The translations under genes were made by a program, and so were the position numbers. A DNA stretch of 64,000 bases from Sternotherus odoratus (lineage: Eukaryota > Chordata > Testudines > Kinosternidae): the NCBI GenBank assembly GCA_032164245.1, contig JAVMKO010000003.1:96836054-96900053 (forward strand), in the 5' to 3' direction. Under the pieces are notes generated by a model that was not told the origin of the DNA, searched no databases, and saw only the letters and a program-made list of their open reading frames with translations. Shown piece by piece: positions 11,834 to 23,530 of this stretch; the first letter of the stretch is position 1; every line of letters begins with the position of its first letter.

Positions 11834-13286
11834 CTAAAGAGAAAATAAATAGAATGATTTTTTAAAAAAATTGAAAAACTATACAATCAGGGTGAACGAT
11901 ATGTATATTTTGTAGAACCAGTACTGTACACGTTAAGCATTATTTCCCCTCAAAGGCATCATAGGGATCTTCACCTCACTGACAATGAGCATTAACAAAG
12001 GCTCCAGACTCTTGCTCTTTTTATTTTTAAAAGACTATTTACATTTTAGTGTATTCTTCCATTAGAGCTTTGTGTTATCGCATAGACAAAGTTAATTAAG
12101 GGCACCGACTTCACTGGCTTATCCAGATTGCTCCACAGGCTGCGTTACTCAGCCTGGAATTGGATTGGACTTCTAGTTAAATGAGAAAGCATTTTAGTGT
12201 TGATTGCTTCTGAGCACAGCACATGGTGAGCAAGGACTACACACTGCATTTAAGACACCCCTTAATCCTAAAAGAATGTCATAATGACCAAATTAAATTT
12301 AGGAGTTTTCAGTTAGAAATTCAGCTCCCCTTTATGTTAGAGCTGGATTTAACATGAGGTTTTACAGGTAAAATGCAGTTGATTATTCTTCCAAAGACAA
12401 TCAGCATTAATCTAACAAACATCAATTATTAGACTTATAACAGAGCTACTGAGCAAGTAAAAAAGCATTAAGGGAGGTTTAAAGAACACTGTGGAACAAG
12501 TCTGATTAATTGTGCTTATTTCAAGGGCAAAAGGAGAGTGATCAGGTTAGTACTGTATGCAGAACACTAAAGAGATTTACTAGTAAACAAAGAAATGGTT
12601 TATTAATTAAAAAACCAGGAAAGCAGCAACCAAGCCTGCAGGAAGTATCATAAGGAGCAGCACAGCAAAGGCAACTCAGAAAAGGGTTATCTGAAGGTAT
12701 GATACAATACTGTCACCTAAAAAGTATTGCACTTTGCACACCCCCAGGAAGACTCCTCCCTCCACCCCCAGGGTTGCAACACAAATATCCATAAGAGAGG
12801 TAAAAAACCCAGGAGAATAAGAACCTGAAATCACAGGAAGTTTTGCTATGCAAGATGAGGGAAAGGGGCTGTGAGCACACCTCCTCTTCCTTTTGTTCGG
12901 TGTACAATTTGCATTTCTAAAATAATGCAAGGATACTTTTATTTACCAGCTACATACAAGCTGGGTGTATTTTTCTACCTCCTTAGGGAGAAGAGATGGA
13001 CACGTTTTATAAATGCAACACTACAGAAAGCCAAAACTAACAGACCAGAAGAGTCTGCAATAGGTGAGGAACTTCTATACCAGTGATGTTTCAAAATATT
13101 TTTAGACAGGGATTAAGAGATAGAAGAGAAATATCTGCCCCTCTGCACAGGGTTTCAAGTTTAAATAGTTTTCAGCTACTTAAAAATAATGCATATACTG
13201 GAGAGTGCCCTTAAAAGTTATAATTCAGAAATGAAGCTACATTTATGTCAACTGTAAAATATTGGCAATACTAGTTTTAATGCATT

Positions 13287-13436
13287 TACCGTATATACTC
13301 GAGTATAGGTCGACCCGAATATAAGCCGATGCACCTAATTTTACCACAAAAAGCTGGAAAAGTTATTGACTCGAGTATAAGCCTAGGGTGGGAAATGCAG
13401 CAGCTACCGGTAAATTTCAAAAATAAAAAATCCGGA

Positions 13437-13468
<32 letters not shown>

Positions 13469-14187
13469 CACCTCGCTCTCCCGTCCCCGCCGCGGGCGGG
13501 CTGCCGAGGTTCCCCCCTCCCCGCCGGACCAAAAAAAAATGTGCGCCCCGGTTCCCCCCTCCCCGCCGCGCGGGCGGGCTGCCGGGAGCTCTCCCGTCCC
13601 CGCCGCGCGGGCGGGCTGCCGGGAGCTCTCCCGTCCCCGCCGCGCGGGCGGGCTGCCGGGAGCTCTCCCGTCCCCGCCGCGCGGGCGGGCTGCCGGGAGC
13701 TCTCCCGTCCCCGCCGCGCGGGCGGGCTGCCGGGAGCTCTCCCGTCCCCGCCGCGCGGGCGGGCTGCCGGGAGCTCTCCCGTCCCCGCCGCGCGGGCGGG
13801 CTGCCGGGAGCTCTCCCGTCCCCGCCGCGCGGGCGGGCTGCCGGGAGCGTCCCGGTTCCCCCCTCCCCGCCGCGGGCGGGCTGCCGGGAGCGTCCCGGTT
13901 CCCCCCTCCCCGCCGTGGCAGCCCGCCCGGCAGCCCCCGCCCGGACGCTCCCGGCAGCCCGCCCGCGGCGGGGAGGGGGGAACCGGGACGCTCCCAGCAG
14001 CCCGCCCGCGCGGCGGGGACGGGAGAGCGAGGCGCTTTTTTTTTTTTTTTTTTTTTTTTTTTGGTCCGGCGGGGAGGGGAGGAACCGGGGCGCACATTTT
14101 TCACTGACTCGAGTATAAGCCGAGGCGGCTTTTTTCAGCCCAAAAAGTGGGCTGAAAAACTCTGCTTATACTCGAGTATATACGGTA
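13287..14187. mobile_element. TA-flanked TIR element (CCGTATATACTCGAG family) with GC-rich core
   Basis: Perfect 19-bp inverted ends, CCGTATATACTCGAGTATA, are bordered by TA. Subterminal motifs ACTCGAGTATAAGCC recur at both sides. The centre holds an A-tract of about 28 (13438-13467), a GC-rich block (13468-14036) with seven 37-bp units around GGGAGCTCTCCCGT, an inverted partial copy of the block, and a T-tract of about 26 (14037-14062). No transposase is present. Open frames of 188 to 296 codons across it are proline-, arginine- and glycine-rich artefacts. Confidence 0.85.
13560..13855. repeat. 37-bp GC-rich tandem repeat
   Basis: Seven near-identical copies of a 37-bp unit contain CCGGGAGCTCTCCCGTCCCC and GCCGCGCGGGCGGGCTG. 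Low divergence between units indicates recent expansion or homogenisation. Confidence 0.9.
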
Positions 14188-14644
14188 ACTACAAAATGGA
14201 ACACCAAGTTAAAACATGAGTCACTTTCAATGAGTTACATAGGCTCCACGAGTCATTAAAAACAACAAGTTAGTAGAAAACTCTCCATTCCTTCTTTCCA
14301 GTTATTTATCTGTTGGAGAATCAACCGTTTCACAACTGAGTATCCCCCGTGGCCAAACCCCAGAAGCCATCTGCTAGATGACCCAATGTTGGCTTTCAGG
14401 ATTTGTTCAGATAAAAGGATATTGTTTAAAAACGGTCAAGCATGAGAGATTTTGAAGGTTCTAGATGTCTTCAACTAAATCTAAACTTTTCAAAAGCTTT
14501 TTTCCCCCCACCCTAGCTCTAGTATTTGCAGAGTTCTAGAATCCTTTAAAAAAAGGTAAGAGTACCCAATTTCCACATTGTTTTTTAAATAAAGCATTTT
14601 CCTCTCAAAAAGGAAGGATTTTCCAATTCGACAATGTGTGCTAG

Positions 14645-14665
14645 GAGTATGGGGGGGGGGGGGGG
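14645..14665. repeat. Poly-G run
   Basis: A run of about 16 G is followed by CAGGGGAGG. It is prone to sequencing error and could form a quadruplex. Confidence 0.7.
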
Positions 14666-14739
14666 CAGGGGAGGCACTGAAACCCGCTCTATTTAGAAAT
14701 GGCATAACCAAGATTTGAAGGTCTGTCCTAGAACTTTTG

Positions 14740-15440
14740 CAGGGGTCGACATAGCCCGCATTGCACTTTGGGTAGATAGCCCACAGTGCAATGCGTGCTG
14801 GACACCTCCCCCCCCCCAAGCAGCCCCGCGGACCCCCCCGCCTGCCTGAACAGCCCCCCCCCCCGCCGTGCCCCCCCCCAGCCCGAGGGGGGGGGGAGCC
14901 AGCACGGGGCTGCTTGGGCGATCGGCTCAGCTGCCTGGTCAATTTCAGGTAAAATTAACCAGGCAGCTGACCTGATCGCCCAAGCAGCCCCACGCTGGCT
15001 CCCCCCCCCCCCACCAGCAGCCCCACGGACCCCCCCGCCCGAACAGCCCCCCCCCCCGCCAGACCTTCCTCCCGCCCGCCCGAGAGGGGGGGGAGCCGGC
15101 GCAGGGCTCAGCTGCCTGGTCAATTTCAGGTGAAATTGACCAGGCAGCTGAGCCCATCGCCCAAGCAGCCCCACGCTGGCTCCCCCCCCCCCAGCAGCCC
15201 CGCGGACCCCCCCGCCCGCCTGAACAGCCCCCCCCGCCAAACCCCCCCCCCCGCCCGAGGGGGGGGGAGCCGGCGCGGGGCTGCTTGGGCAATCGGCTCA
15301 GCTGCCTGGTCAATTTCACCTGAAATTGACCAGGCAGCTGAGCCGAGCCCCGCGCCAGCCCCCCCCCCCCCCCCAGCAGCCCCGCGGACCCCCCCCGCCT
15401 GAACAGCCCCCCCGCTGGACCCCTACCCCGCGGGGCTGCT
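14740..15440. repeat. Array of perfect palindromes in C-rich repeat units
   Basis: Three 42-bp palindromes, each CAGCTGCCTGGTCAATTTCA, a 2-bp centre and its reverse, start at 14928, 15109 and 15299. They are therefore spaced 181 and 190 bp. The two right copies are perfect and the left has two changes. Between them are C- and G-runs with AGCAGCCCCGCGGACC and GGGGCTGCTTGGGC in opposite orientations, so the block alternates direction. A further imperfect palindrome (GCATTGCACT to AGTGCAATGC) lies at 14758-14794. The edges resemble turtle TIR-element ends, but I could not fix a boundary. Confidence 0.8.
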
Positions 15441-16010
15441 CGGAGGCTTAACTTCAGATGCCTCTTCACTACTCACAGTAGACATAGAGAAGTCGATTTT
15501 AGCCTTACTTCTCTCGTCAGGCAGGAGTTAGAAATTCAATTTTGAGGGCCCTTTAAATAGACTTTAAGGGCATGTATGTGAAGACAGGTACACGTTTAAT
15601 TCGACCTCATACAAGTACCATCATGCAATCTCGGTCATGAAAGTTGACCTTACAAATGTAGAATTATGTACAAAAAGCCCGCATTCAAAAATAAAACAAA
15701 GTTCACTTGGTCCTATTTACTCAGACACACAAGGTTGGTTACAATTTGCAGGAGATAATGCTGCCTGCTTCTTGTTTACAATGTCACCTGGAAGTGAGAA
15801 CAGACATTCGCATGGCACTGTGGTAGTTTGTGTTGCAAGATTTTTATGTGCCAGATGCGCTAAAGTTTCACATGTCCCTTCATACTTCAACCACCATTCC
15901 AGAATACTTGTATCCATGATGAAGGGTTCTTCTTGATAATGATCCAAAGCAGTGCAGACTGACGCATGCTCATTTTCATCATGTCAGATGCCACCAGCAA
16001 AAGTCAAGAA
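15441..16010. other. Flank of palindrome array, possible TIR-element remnant
   Basis: 15460-15620 contains GTAGACATAGAGAAGTCGAT and TTAAGGGCATGTATGTGAAG, reminiscent of turtle elements with GGGCATGTCTACAC ends, but no inverted partner is clear. The rest is AT-rich sequence without recognised features. Confidence 0.3.
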
Positions 16011-16200
16011 TCAGAGAGGTAGTCATGTTAGTCTGGAATTGCAGAAGCGACAAAAGAGTCCTGTGGCACCTTAAAGTATTGAAGCATAGGCTTTCGTGGG
16101 CTAATACCCACTTCATCAGATACATGCATTAGTCCACGAAAGCTAACTAAAGTATTGAAGCAGAAGTCTTTAAGGTGCCACAGGACTCTGTCACTTCACC
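16011..16200 (-). mobile_element. Penelope-like retroelement fragment in inverted duplication
   Basis: Two copies of a GGTGCCACAGGACTC / CCACGAAAGC module face each other, on the minus strand at 16045-16119 and on the plus strand at 16133-16193. Modules of this kind are widespread in turtles, crocodiles and birds. I assign them to Penelope-like retroelement terminal repeats because of the hammerhead-type core within. The assignment is inference; no coding part is present. Confidence 0.5.
16081..16119 (-). ncRNA. Hammerhead-ribozyme-like motif
   Basis: Read on the minus strand from 16119: CTGATGA (16119-16113), one extra A, a 5-bp stem GTGGG/CCCAC closed by a 6-nt loop, GAAA (16095-16092), a 2-bp stem GC/GC with loop CTAT, then TTC. 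This is the order of the hammerhead core: CUGANGA, stem II, GAAA, very short stem III, U-H cleavage site. Penelope-like elements are known to carry small hammerhead variants with minimal stem III. The extra A before stem II departs from the canonical core, and stem I is not evident, so activity is uncertain. Confidence 0.5.
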
Positions 16201-17039
16201 AGCAGAAGGTTGATTTTCTTTTTCAGTGTTTTGGGTTCTGTAGTTTCCACATCAGGAGTGTTGCTGTTCTAAAAGCATGCCCCACACCTCATCCCTCAGA
16301 TTTTGGAAGGCACTTCAGATTCTTAAACCTTGGGTCAAGTACTGTAGCTATTTTTAGAAATCTCAGATTGGTACCTCTTTGCATTTTGTCAAATCTGCTC
16401 TATAAATGTTCTTAAAACAAACGTGCTGGGTCATCATCCGAGACTGTTATAATATGAAATATATGCAGAATGCTGGTAAAATAGAGCAGGAGACATACAA
16501 TTCTCCCGCCAAAGGAGTACATTTAAATTTAACTGATGCATTTTTTTAAATAAGCATCATCAGCAGGGAAGCATGTCCTCTGGAATGGTGGCCAAAGCAT
16601 GAAAGGGCATATGAATGTTTAGCATGTCTGGCATGCTAAATACTGTGCAACGCCAGCTACAAAAGTGCCATGCGAACACCTGTGTTGTAATTGAAATCAA
16701 TATTGAAAATTTAGGAAAACATCCAAAAATTTAATAAATTTCTATTTATATTCTAGTGTTAAGTTAGTTTTTTGAGTTAATTGGGAGATTAACTACACTT
16801 AATTGGCAGCCCTTATTTTTAGTAGGGCTAGTTTTTACTCTGAGTAGTTCAGTCAGTCAAGTCATCTGTTAACTCCATCTTTGTTGTGGTCAGAAATTCT
16901 AGTCTTTACTATTCCTTATCCAGTGAGGTTAATTGCTGCTTTCCTGAACATTTTCTTTGTGTGTTTTAAGCTACATTTAAATCATAGGCAATTTAAAAAA
17001 TATTATGGTTGCAATAAGATGGAGAGAGAGTGTGCAAGC

Positions 17040-17740
17040 CAGGCAAACTTGCCCCCATTATGCATTACACATAGAAGTCCAGTCAGCTCCATGTAGCTCC
17101 TGGAAACAGACAGCATGTCCCTGCAGCCCCTAGGTGCAGGGCCAGTCAGGGAAGCTCCACATGCTATCCCCCACCGGCATAGCCAGCTCCGCAGCTCCCA
17201 TTAGTCAGGAACCGTGGCCAATAGGAGCTGCCAAGGCAGCACCTGTGGGAGAGGGTTTCTCCATCTAGGAGCTAGACATGGCGGCTGCTTCAGTGTAGAC
17301 CCATCGCAGGCAGGACGACTGCCTTAGCCCCACTGCGCCGGCAACCGGGAGCTGCCTGAGAGAAGCATCACTCAGCCAAAGCCCACATCCCAAACTCCCT
17401 GCCCCAGGTTGGAACCCCCTCCTGCAACCCAACTTCCTCCCAAATCCCACACCCTAACCCTGACCTGCCTCCCTAATCCCAACTCCCTCTCAGAGGCCAC
17501 ACCCCAAAATTCCTCCTGCACGTCAACCCCTGCCCCTTCCTGCACTCCAAACACCTCAGCCCCAGCCCCATCCCAGAGCCCACACCCACAACATGGCTGT
17601 GTGGAGCCCACTGTGGGAGGGAAGCCCTGAGTCTCTGTGCCGCCCCTCTCCCCATTGGAGGGCTATGTGTGGCCCGTGATTGACCCACAGAAAAAAATCA
17701 ATGGCCCTTGATACAAAAAAGGTTTCCCACCCCTTTAGTA
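17040..17740. mobile_element. hAT/Charlie-like remnant, one end missing
   Basis: The right end GGTTTCCCACCCCTTTAG and the preceding ATCAATGGCCCTTGATAC match the terminus of a hAT non-autonomous family whose other end would read CAGGGGTGGGAAACC. That left end is not found. The interior is GC-rich (CCAATAGGAGCTGCCAAGG; a C-rich CCCCAGCCCCATCCC tract). It is truncated. Confidence 0.65.
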
Positions 17741-18685
17741 AAGAAATGAGGCCTTACTGTACACACAAGATTCAACTAGGTTTAGAAACTGGGTAGTTAA
17801 AATTCAGTGCAAATCAGATTGTGTGGACACTTGTAAATAGATTTTTAATTTGAAATGATTCAAGAGAGAGTGTCCACGCGAGGGGGTTACACCTTATTTG
17901 ACTATACCAGTCTCTAGACAGATTTAAATTGGTACAACTTGTGTTTAGATAAGGCCCCATGTTCAGAAGCTGCGGAGAGAACAGTACAGGCAGACACCTG
18001 TAGTTGCATAGGACCCCAACAAAGTAAATGGTTTCCAGTCACATGGTTCTCTTCGTAGGATTAGATCCTTAGAAATCTAGATGACCTCTTAAAGTCGCAG
18101 CAGATTTTGAAATAAAATGGTACAAAGAATAAAATGCAGTTTAATGTGAAAACAGCTTTTATGCTATTACTACAAAAATACCCGGTGAGGAGTTTAGTAG
18201 ATGTGTTTCAGGAATGGGTTCCAGACTCCTAACTTTTACACCTTGTAGGACCACTTTGTTGGTTTTCTAATCCCTCGTTAAGGGCAATTAAACACAAGGC
18301 ATTTTCCCCCTCCATCTCTTTTTTCAATAGGTCTCCTCTGTCATTATCCTAAAATTTGATCCACAAGAGACTGAACTATATTTGAGCTTGTAACCTTTTT
18401 TACTTCTTTATATAGTGCATAAATGAGGCCTGAAAGGTTTAGTCTGGAGATTATTTTGGGGGTTGAAGGGTGGTACATAGGATAAAGGTCTTCTCTACTG
18501 CAGAAGACACCAATGTCTGGAAAATAAAAACCATCACAAGATTAGAGTATGAAAGCTGAAGCAGTTGAGAAAGCAAGGGATTTTTTTTAAACCAGACTTT
18601 TAATCTATGGTTTGTATGTGTGCTCTTCAAAGGCTCAGACCACTATTAATTTGAACTACAATGTTTAAGGAAGATTTAATCTTTA

Positions 18686-18722
18686 AAAATAATAATAAAT
18701 AATAATAATAATAAAAAAAAAA
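18686..18722. repeat. (AAT)n / poly-A simple repeat
   Basis: Several AAT units run into ten A. Confidence 0.85.
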
Positions 18723-21700
18723 GGCAAGAACCAGTCAGGGCTAGTCCATGATCTTGGTTTTAATTTTTGACTTTCTAGCCAAAGAGAAAAACATTCTATT
18801 CAGTTTTCCGTTAGGCTTGTATTTCCACTTCAGTGATGGAATGAAGTCAGGTACTTTGTGTGCTCCTTTGAAACATTACTTAATTTCTGAGCCAAAGTTC
18901 TTCAAAATACATAAAAGGCAGCAAGTCTGATGTTTTTAGTACCACAAGCGGTTTGACTTAGCATGTGAGTATGCACACAGACTGAAAAAGATTCAGAATG
19001 GAATTTTAACCCAGTCTTTTTAGTTGTTTTAAGTAATAATGCCCAATTCTGTGTTTATCCTCTTAAAATAGTTAATTTGTAACCCAACATTACTTGTAGA
19101 GTAAAAGACTACTCTTGAAAAAGTTTGAGACAGGAGTAGGAGAAGCCATTTATGGAAACCACCACTGTTTCCAGTCACTCCCTCTTTGATCATCTTTTTA
19201 TTTTATCATGTAATCTGCAATGTCGTTGCTCACTAAAGCAATCTGTCTTGGTATTTTAAAGTTTTTTGGATTCCTTGATCTTTATACTGAAGACATTTGA
19301 CAGAGAGAATGTCATATACATCTTTTAAAGTGTTCTGTGCCAGTATAGCACAAAAGAAAAAGGTCAACGAATTCATAATGTGTGGGAGCTTTAATGTAGA
19401 TTTTAAAGGTTATACGCCCTTCTGTGACCATAGTGTCCCTCCCCAGACGTTCTATGGCACTGCTCTGAAGGAAATCAGTCTTCTGTGTACCTGTGAGCCA
19501 GGAAACAGCCAGCGCTACTTTCATCTTTGTTTGCCTAGGATATCCTCCCTTTCCTATAACAAGGATCCAAGGTCAATTTCCTCTGAAAGTGCCAGCCTCC
19601 AACTGCCCCAGGTAACAAATATCAAGTTCAGATTGGTTTAAAACTAAGTGCTTGCTTGCAGTTTGGGCGGGAAGAGAGGAAGAAGAGAACTGCCGCCACA
19701 CACACACTTAAGATAACACGTTAAGTTTTAAGTTACAGAATACGGAAATACTTCTTAGTCATACAGCATGCTATGAACTTGTCTTTACCAGATAGGACTT
19801 AGCTGTGTCTCTAAAATAAATGACACTATCAAAAAGCTAAGAGATACCAGCCTCTATACAAGATAGTCATTTCTAGGATGCAACATCTGCTTAACACTGA
19901 ACCACAGAACATTCTGTCTCAGATATTAGTTTCTGCTAAATGTTTCTTCGCCCATTACAAGCAAATGTGGGCATTAGGTCATATTCACCCAAATCTCCCC
20001 TCTTCCTCCCACCCACCCACAACATGCAGTACAAATAAAGTTATTTTTCAGGGTTTACAAAGCAGATTTAGCACACCAATCACCAAGGTTTTAGACGGGA
20101 TAAAAATTCAACTTGGACAGGCTGGATTTTGTCACAGACCTTTTGTGCCTTTCATGGCAAGGTGGAAGAAACATGCTGAAAGTAAATACAACAGTTCAAT
20201 AGCCTTAGGAAGTTCCGTTTTTTAAAAAGTACTTCATGTTGTCCCATAAAATTTACTACATCTAATTGCTTCAAGGGAATTTTTTCCAACACTAAAGCCA
20301 TCAGTTTTAATACAGTAATTCATGCCTTCTCAGATGTCTTTGTAGTAGACAGGGGTATCTACCTACTTACATTCTTCATTTAAGAGTTCCTGTACCGGCA
20401 GTATCCTAAAAACAGATCTGCATCTGAAATCTACTCCAGGATAATTATGTAAACTTTGGGAATCTCAGTTAAATAGCTCTTAAAAGAATGAGGGTCAAGA
20501 AATTTGTCCATTTTCCAGCTGAGGCATATTTCCCCTTTGCTATATAAATAGTGAAAGCTCTTGTGACAGTGGAAGGATTCAAAGCAACAAAAATCATGTA
20601 TTTTAGCTATCATTCTATAGAAGGGTGGCAAGAGACAACTATAAAAGAAACACTGTTGTAAGCTATAGAATAGGTTTATTAGGGTTCTGTGTGTATTAAA
20701 CAGATTTTTTTAAACTTTCAGATGTTAGTCACAGGCGGAATGCTCGTCATCAGTGCAAGTTAGTGAGGTTTTACTTTAGTCAAAAAAAATGGCAGATAGG
20801 CAGTATTCATTTCTTTCAACTCTATTCTCCCTAGAGGTTTTATTTTTATTAAAAAAAGAGCACAATTACTGACAATGTTATTTTCTTACATAAAGAAACG
20901 AGAGGGCGAGAGAAATGGGAATATGGCAATGCAAAGTGGCTTTAAGAAAGTTCAAAAGTTCTCTTCACATTCCCAACTTTTCAGTGAGACAAAGTAATTT
21001 TATTTAGCCCTGGAAAGTTCCAAAATTTTAGAGTTTAAACTGGTCATAACATCCAGTTTGTCATTTTATTAATGCAGCCTGGCTTTAAGAACGTGAAAAG
21101 AACTTTTGAAGTCTTTCACTAGAAAAAAAAGCTAAGATTCTATAATAAGCTAAATAATTAAAAGTAAGTGATGTGGTAAAGACTTTATTAGCATTTACTT
21201 ATAGTAGTGTGCCATAGTTGTAAAACATAAGAACTGCTGTAACACACAACCATTTCTGATTACTTTAACACAGCATTACTCCTTTTGATGACAAATGGTT
21301 CACAGACTGAACGAACAATAGATTCTTTGTATTAAAAGGGTAAATACCAAGGAAACCTGCAGGCCACTGCATGAAACTCCTTTACATATTGGACACTTTT
21401 GTCACAACAGTTGTATACAAAAAATTGCATCCTGTTAATATAGTGCAATGTATTTACAAGAATAAGCTCTTTACACCCTAAACTGAAGCTTTTAAAAACA
21501 TGAATGGATTTGTTTACAGAAGCTGCTGAATGCATTGCCACTCAGTCTAGACTCTAAAAATGGAGCTCAAAGTTTGCTCCGTGGTTTGCAAAAGCTAATT
21601 ATTAGTGTTTGGCCAACACTAGAAATAAACACTTTCTAAACTTTCAGGCTTACCCACAATTTCAGGGATTTTTAGCCTTTTGAAAATATAATCAGATACC

Positions 21701-22642
21701 TCTTTGCAAATGAATAAAACAAGAAGGTTAATATTATGGATAAGCCCTATAAAATATTTCAAGGCCACTTGGTATCTATTAAATTTGAGGGATCAAGTGG
21801 AAAACAGCTATTGCTGTAAATGGAAGTTCAGGTGCGCAACTCAAACCCAAACCAGTAATTCTTGTGTTTTCCACTCAGTGGTGGCACTGCTTTGAAAGTT
21901 TACTCTCTCTCACGGTACACCCTCTGGAGGATGCATTAACCTTGAGACCCTTCAATCCATTTCTGGTGGAAGCTGAAGATCCTATGGCAAATTTATTGCC
22001 TAGGAGCATGCAGTATCACTATCCCTTCTCAAAGTAGGCTCTGTCCAACAACTAAGTACGCTGACCACTGTAGCATGAACGCTGTACTTGCTTAGAACAT
22101 CTCAGCACTACCAGCATATAACATTACTATTCAAGAGGTGCTCTATGAACCTTATGGGTCTAAGTAGGACTCCGCCAGAGTAGATGAATGGGTGAGGAAG
22201 TGAGAACAGGGACAGCAGATGAAAGGAGAAGCCAATAATGTACACTTCCGGAGGGTCATGTCCAGGCAGTTCAGGGAATACAGTGTGGGAGGCCGGGGGA
22301 AGTGGAGGAGTAAGAATGTGCCCAGAAAGGGATAAAAGGCACAAGCTATACCTGTTGGAAAGGTATTACTAGTGATCAGATTCTGTCTACAATTACCTTG
22401 GAGGCATCACGGTAAATGAAGGGATATTTTAGGGAAATGAATGTGAAAGAAAAGAACATGAAAAGAAGTGGCAACATTAACTTTGGGGAAATTGTAAGGC
22501 ATTATGAGTCACTTATCTGTGCCTAGTTTTAGAGACCATGCACATCCCAGGTGTGTCAAAAATGGGTTCTGCTGATTTGGCCACATACCATTTCTAAGAA
22601 AAGGGGGAAATTTTATCCATCCCACAGTTACCTGCTTCCCTC

Positions 22643-22765
22643 TAGGGTGACCAGAAGGCAAATGTGAAAAATCAGGATAGGGGGTGGGGGATAATAGGAG
22701 CCTATATAAGAAAAAAGCCCCAAAATCAGGACTGTTCCTATAACATCGGGACATCTGGTCTCCCT
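22643..22765. mobile_element. Short TIR MITE (AGGGTGACCAGA family)
   Basis: The left end TAGGGTGACCAGAAGG and right end GACATCTGGTCTCCCT are inverted and diverged. The interior has AATCAGGATAGGGGGTGGGG and CCTATATAAGAAAAAAGCCC, the hallmark of a roughly 120-bp element abundant in turtles. The right TA has decayed. Confidence 0.75.
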
Positions 22766-23349
22766 TCCCACATCACATTTTCTCTGTGAGCATCTGTGGG
22801 GGGTGCACTGCTTAAAAACTTTACATTCTAGTCAAGGAGGAGTGGCGAGTGATAAATAATTACTATTTGCTCTCATGTAAAGAGAGGTCAGTGCAAGGCA
22901 AGATGGAATTGTTTTGTTAGTAATACGTGATATGAGAGGCAGGCCGAGCAGTAGGAAAAACATTTTTTATTAGCACGCAGAAAGCAGCATTAAAGCCTTT
23001 CCCCAGCTTGCATTCCTAGCCTCTGGTGCCACTCCAAACTGGGCTCTTTCTGAAACACAACTCTCTCTCTTCAGTTCTAGTCGTACTTCATTAGCGAGAC
23101 TGCTACTAACACATAACAAGGCATCTGTGGGTTGACTATGCAAAATGTACATAAGGAGGCGGCACTTAAATTTTTCAAAAGCTTTGTACACAAATTATGC
23201 TAAATTTTAAACTAGACTCTGCTTTGGATGACACCTACTTTAGACAATTGAGTCTGCTAACCAATTAAACAAAATCCTCTTGAATATTGTTTATGGAGTA
23301 TCAGGAACTTGCAGTACCCATGAAAAAGAAAGCTTATACAGAATACTCT

Positions 23350-23530
23350 GCACTTCTATTGCATCTTCCAACTGAGAATCTCCAAGTGCTTTATTAAATA
23401 TTATTTTCCAATGCACCTTTTAGATAGGAAAGCATTATCTCCATTTATAGAAGAGGAGACTGTGGTGCAAAGTAGTCAAGCAATGTGCCTAATATCATAG
23501 ACTGGAAGCTTGTGCCACATCCACGAATAA
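23350..23530 (+). repeat. MIR/L2-like fragment
   Basis: ATCTCCATTTATAGAAGAGG followed by CTGTGGTGCAAAGTAGTCAAG corresponds to the conserved MIR/L2 core (cattttacaga, gggaaactgaggc, aagtgacttgcc), diverged. CAAGTGCTTTATTAAATATT fits the 5' neighbour. Confidence 0.4.

Noticed and set aside
13286..14219. Long Pro/Arg/Gly-rich frames on both strands, up to 296 codons
   Set aside because: They span poly-A/T tracts and a 37-bp GC-rich repeat inside a TIR element; composition reflects GC content.
14490..15469. Several frames of 90 to 174 codons, glycine- or proline-rich
   Set aside because: They come from the C/G-run palindrome array; they shift with homopolymer length.
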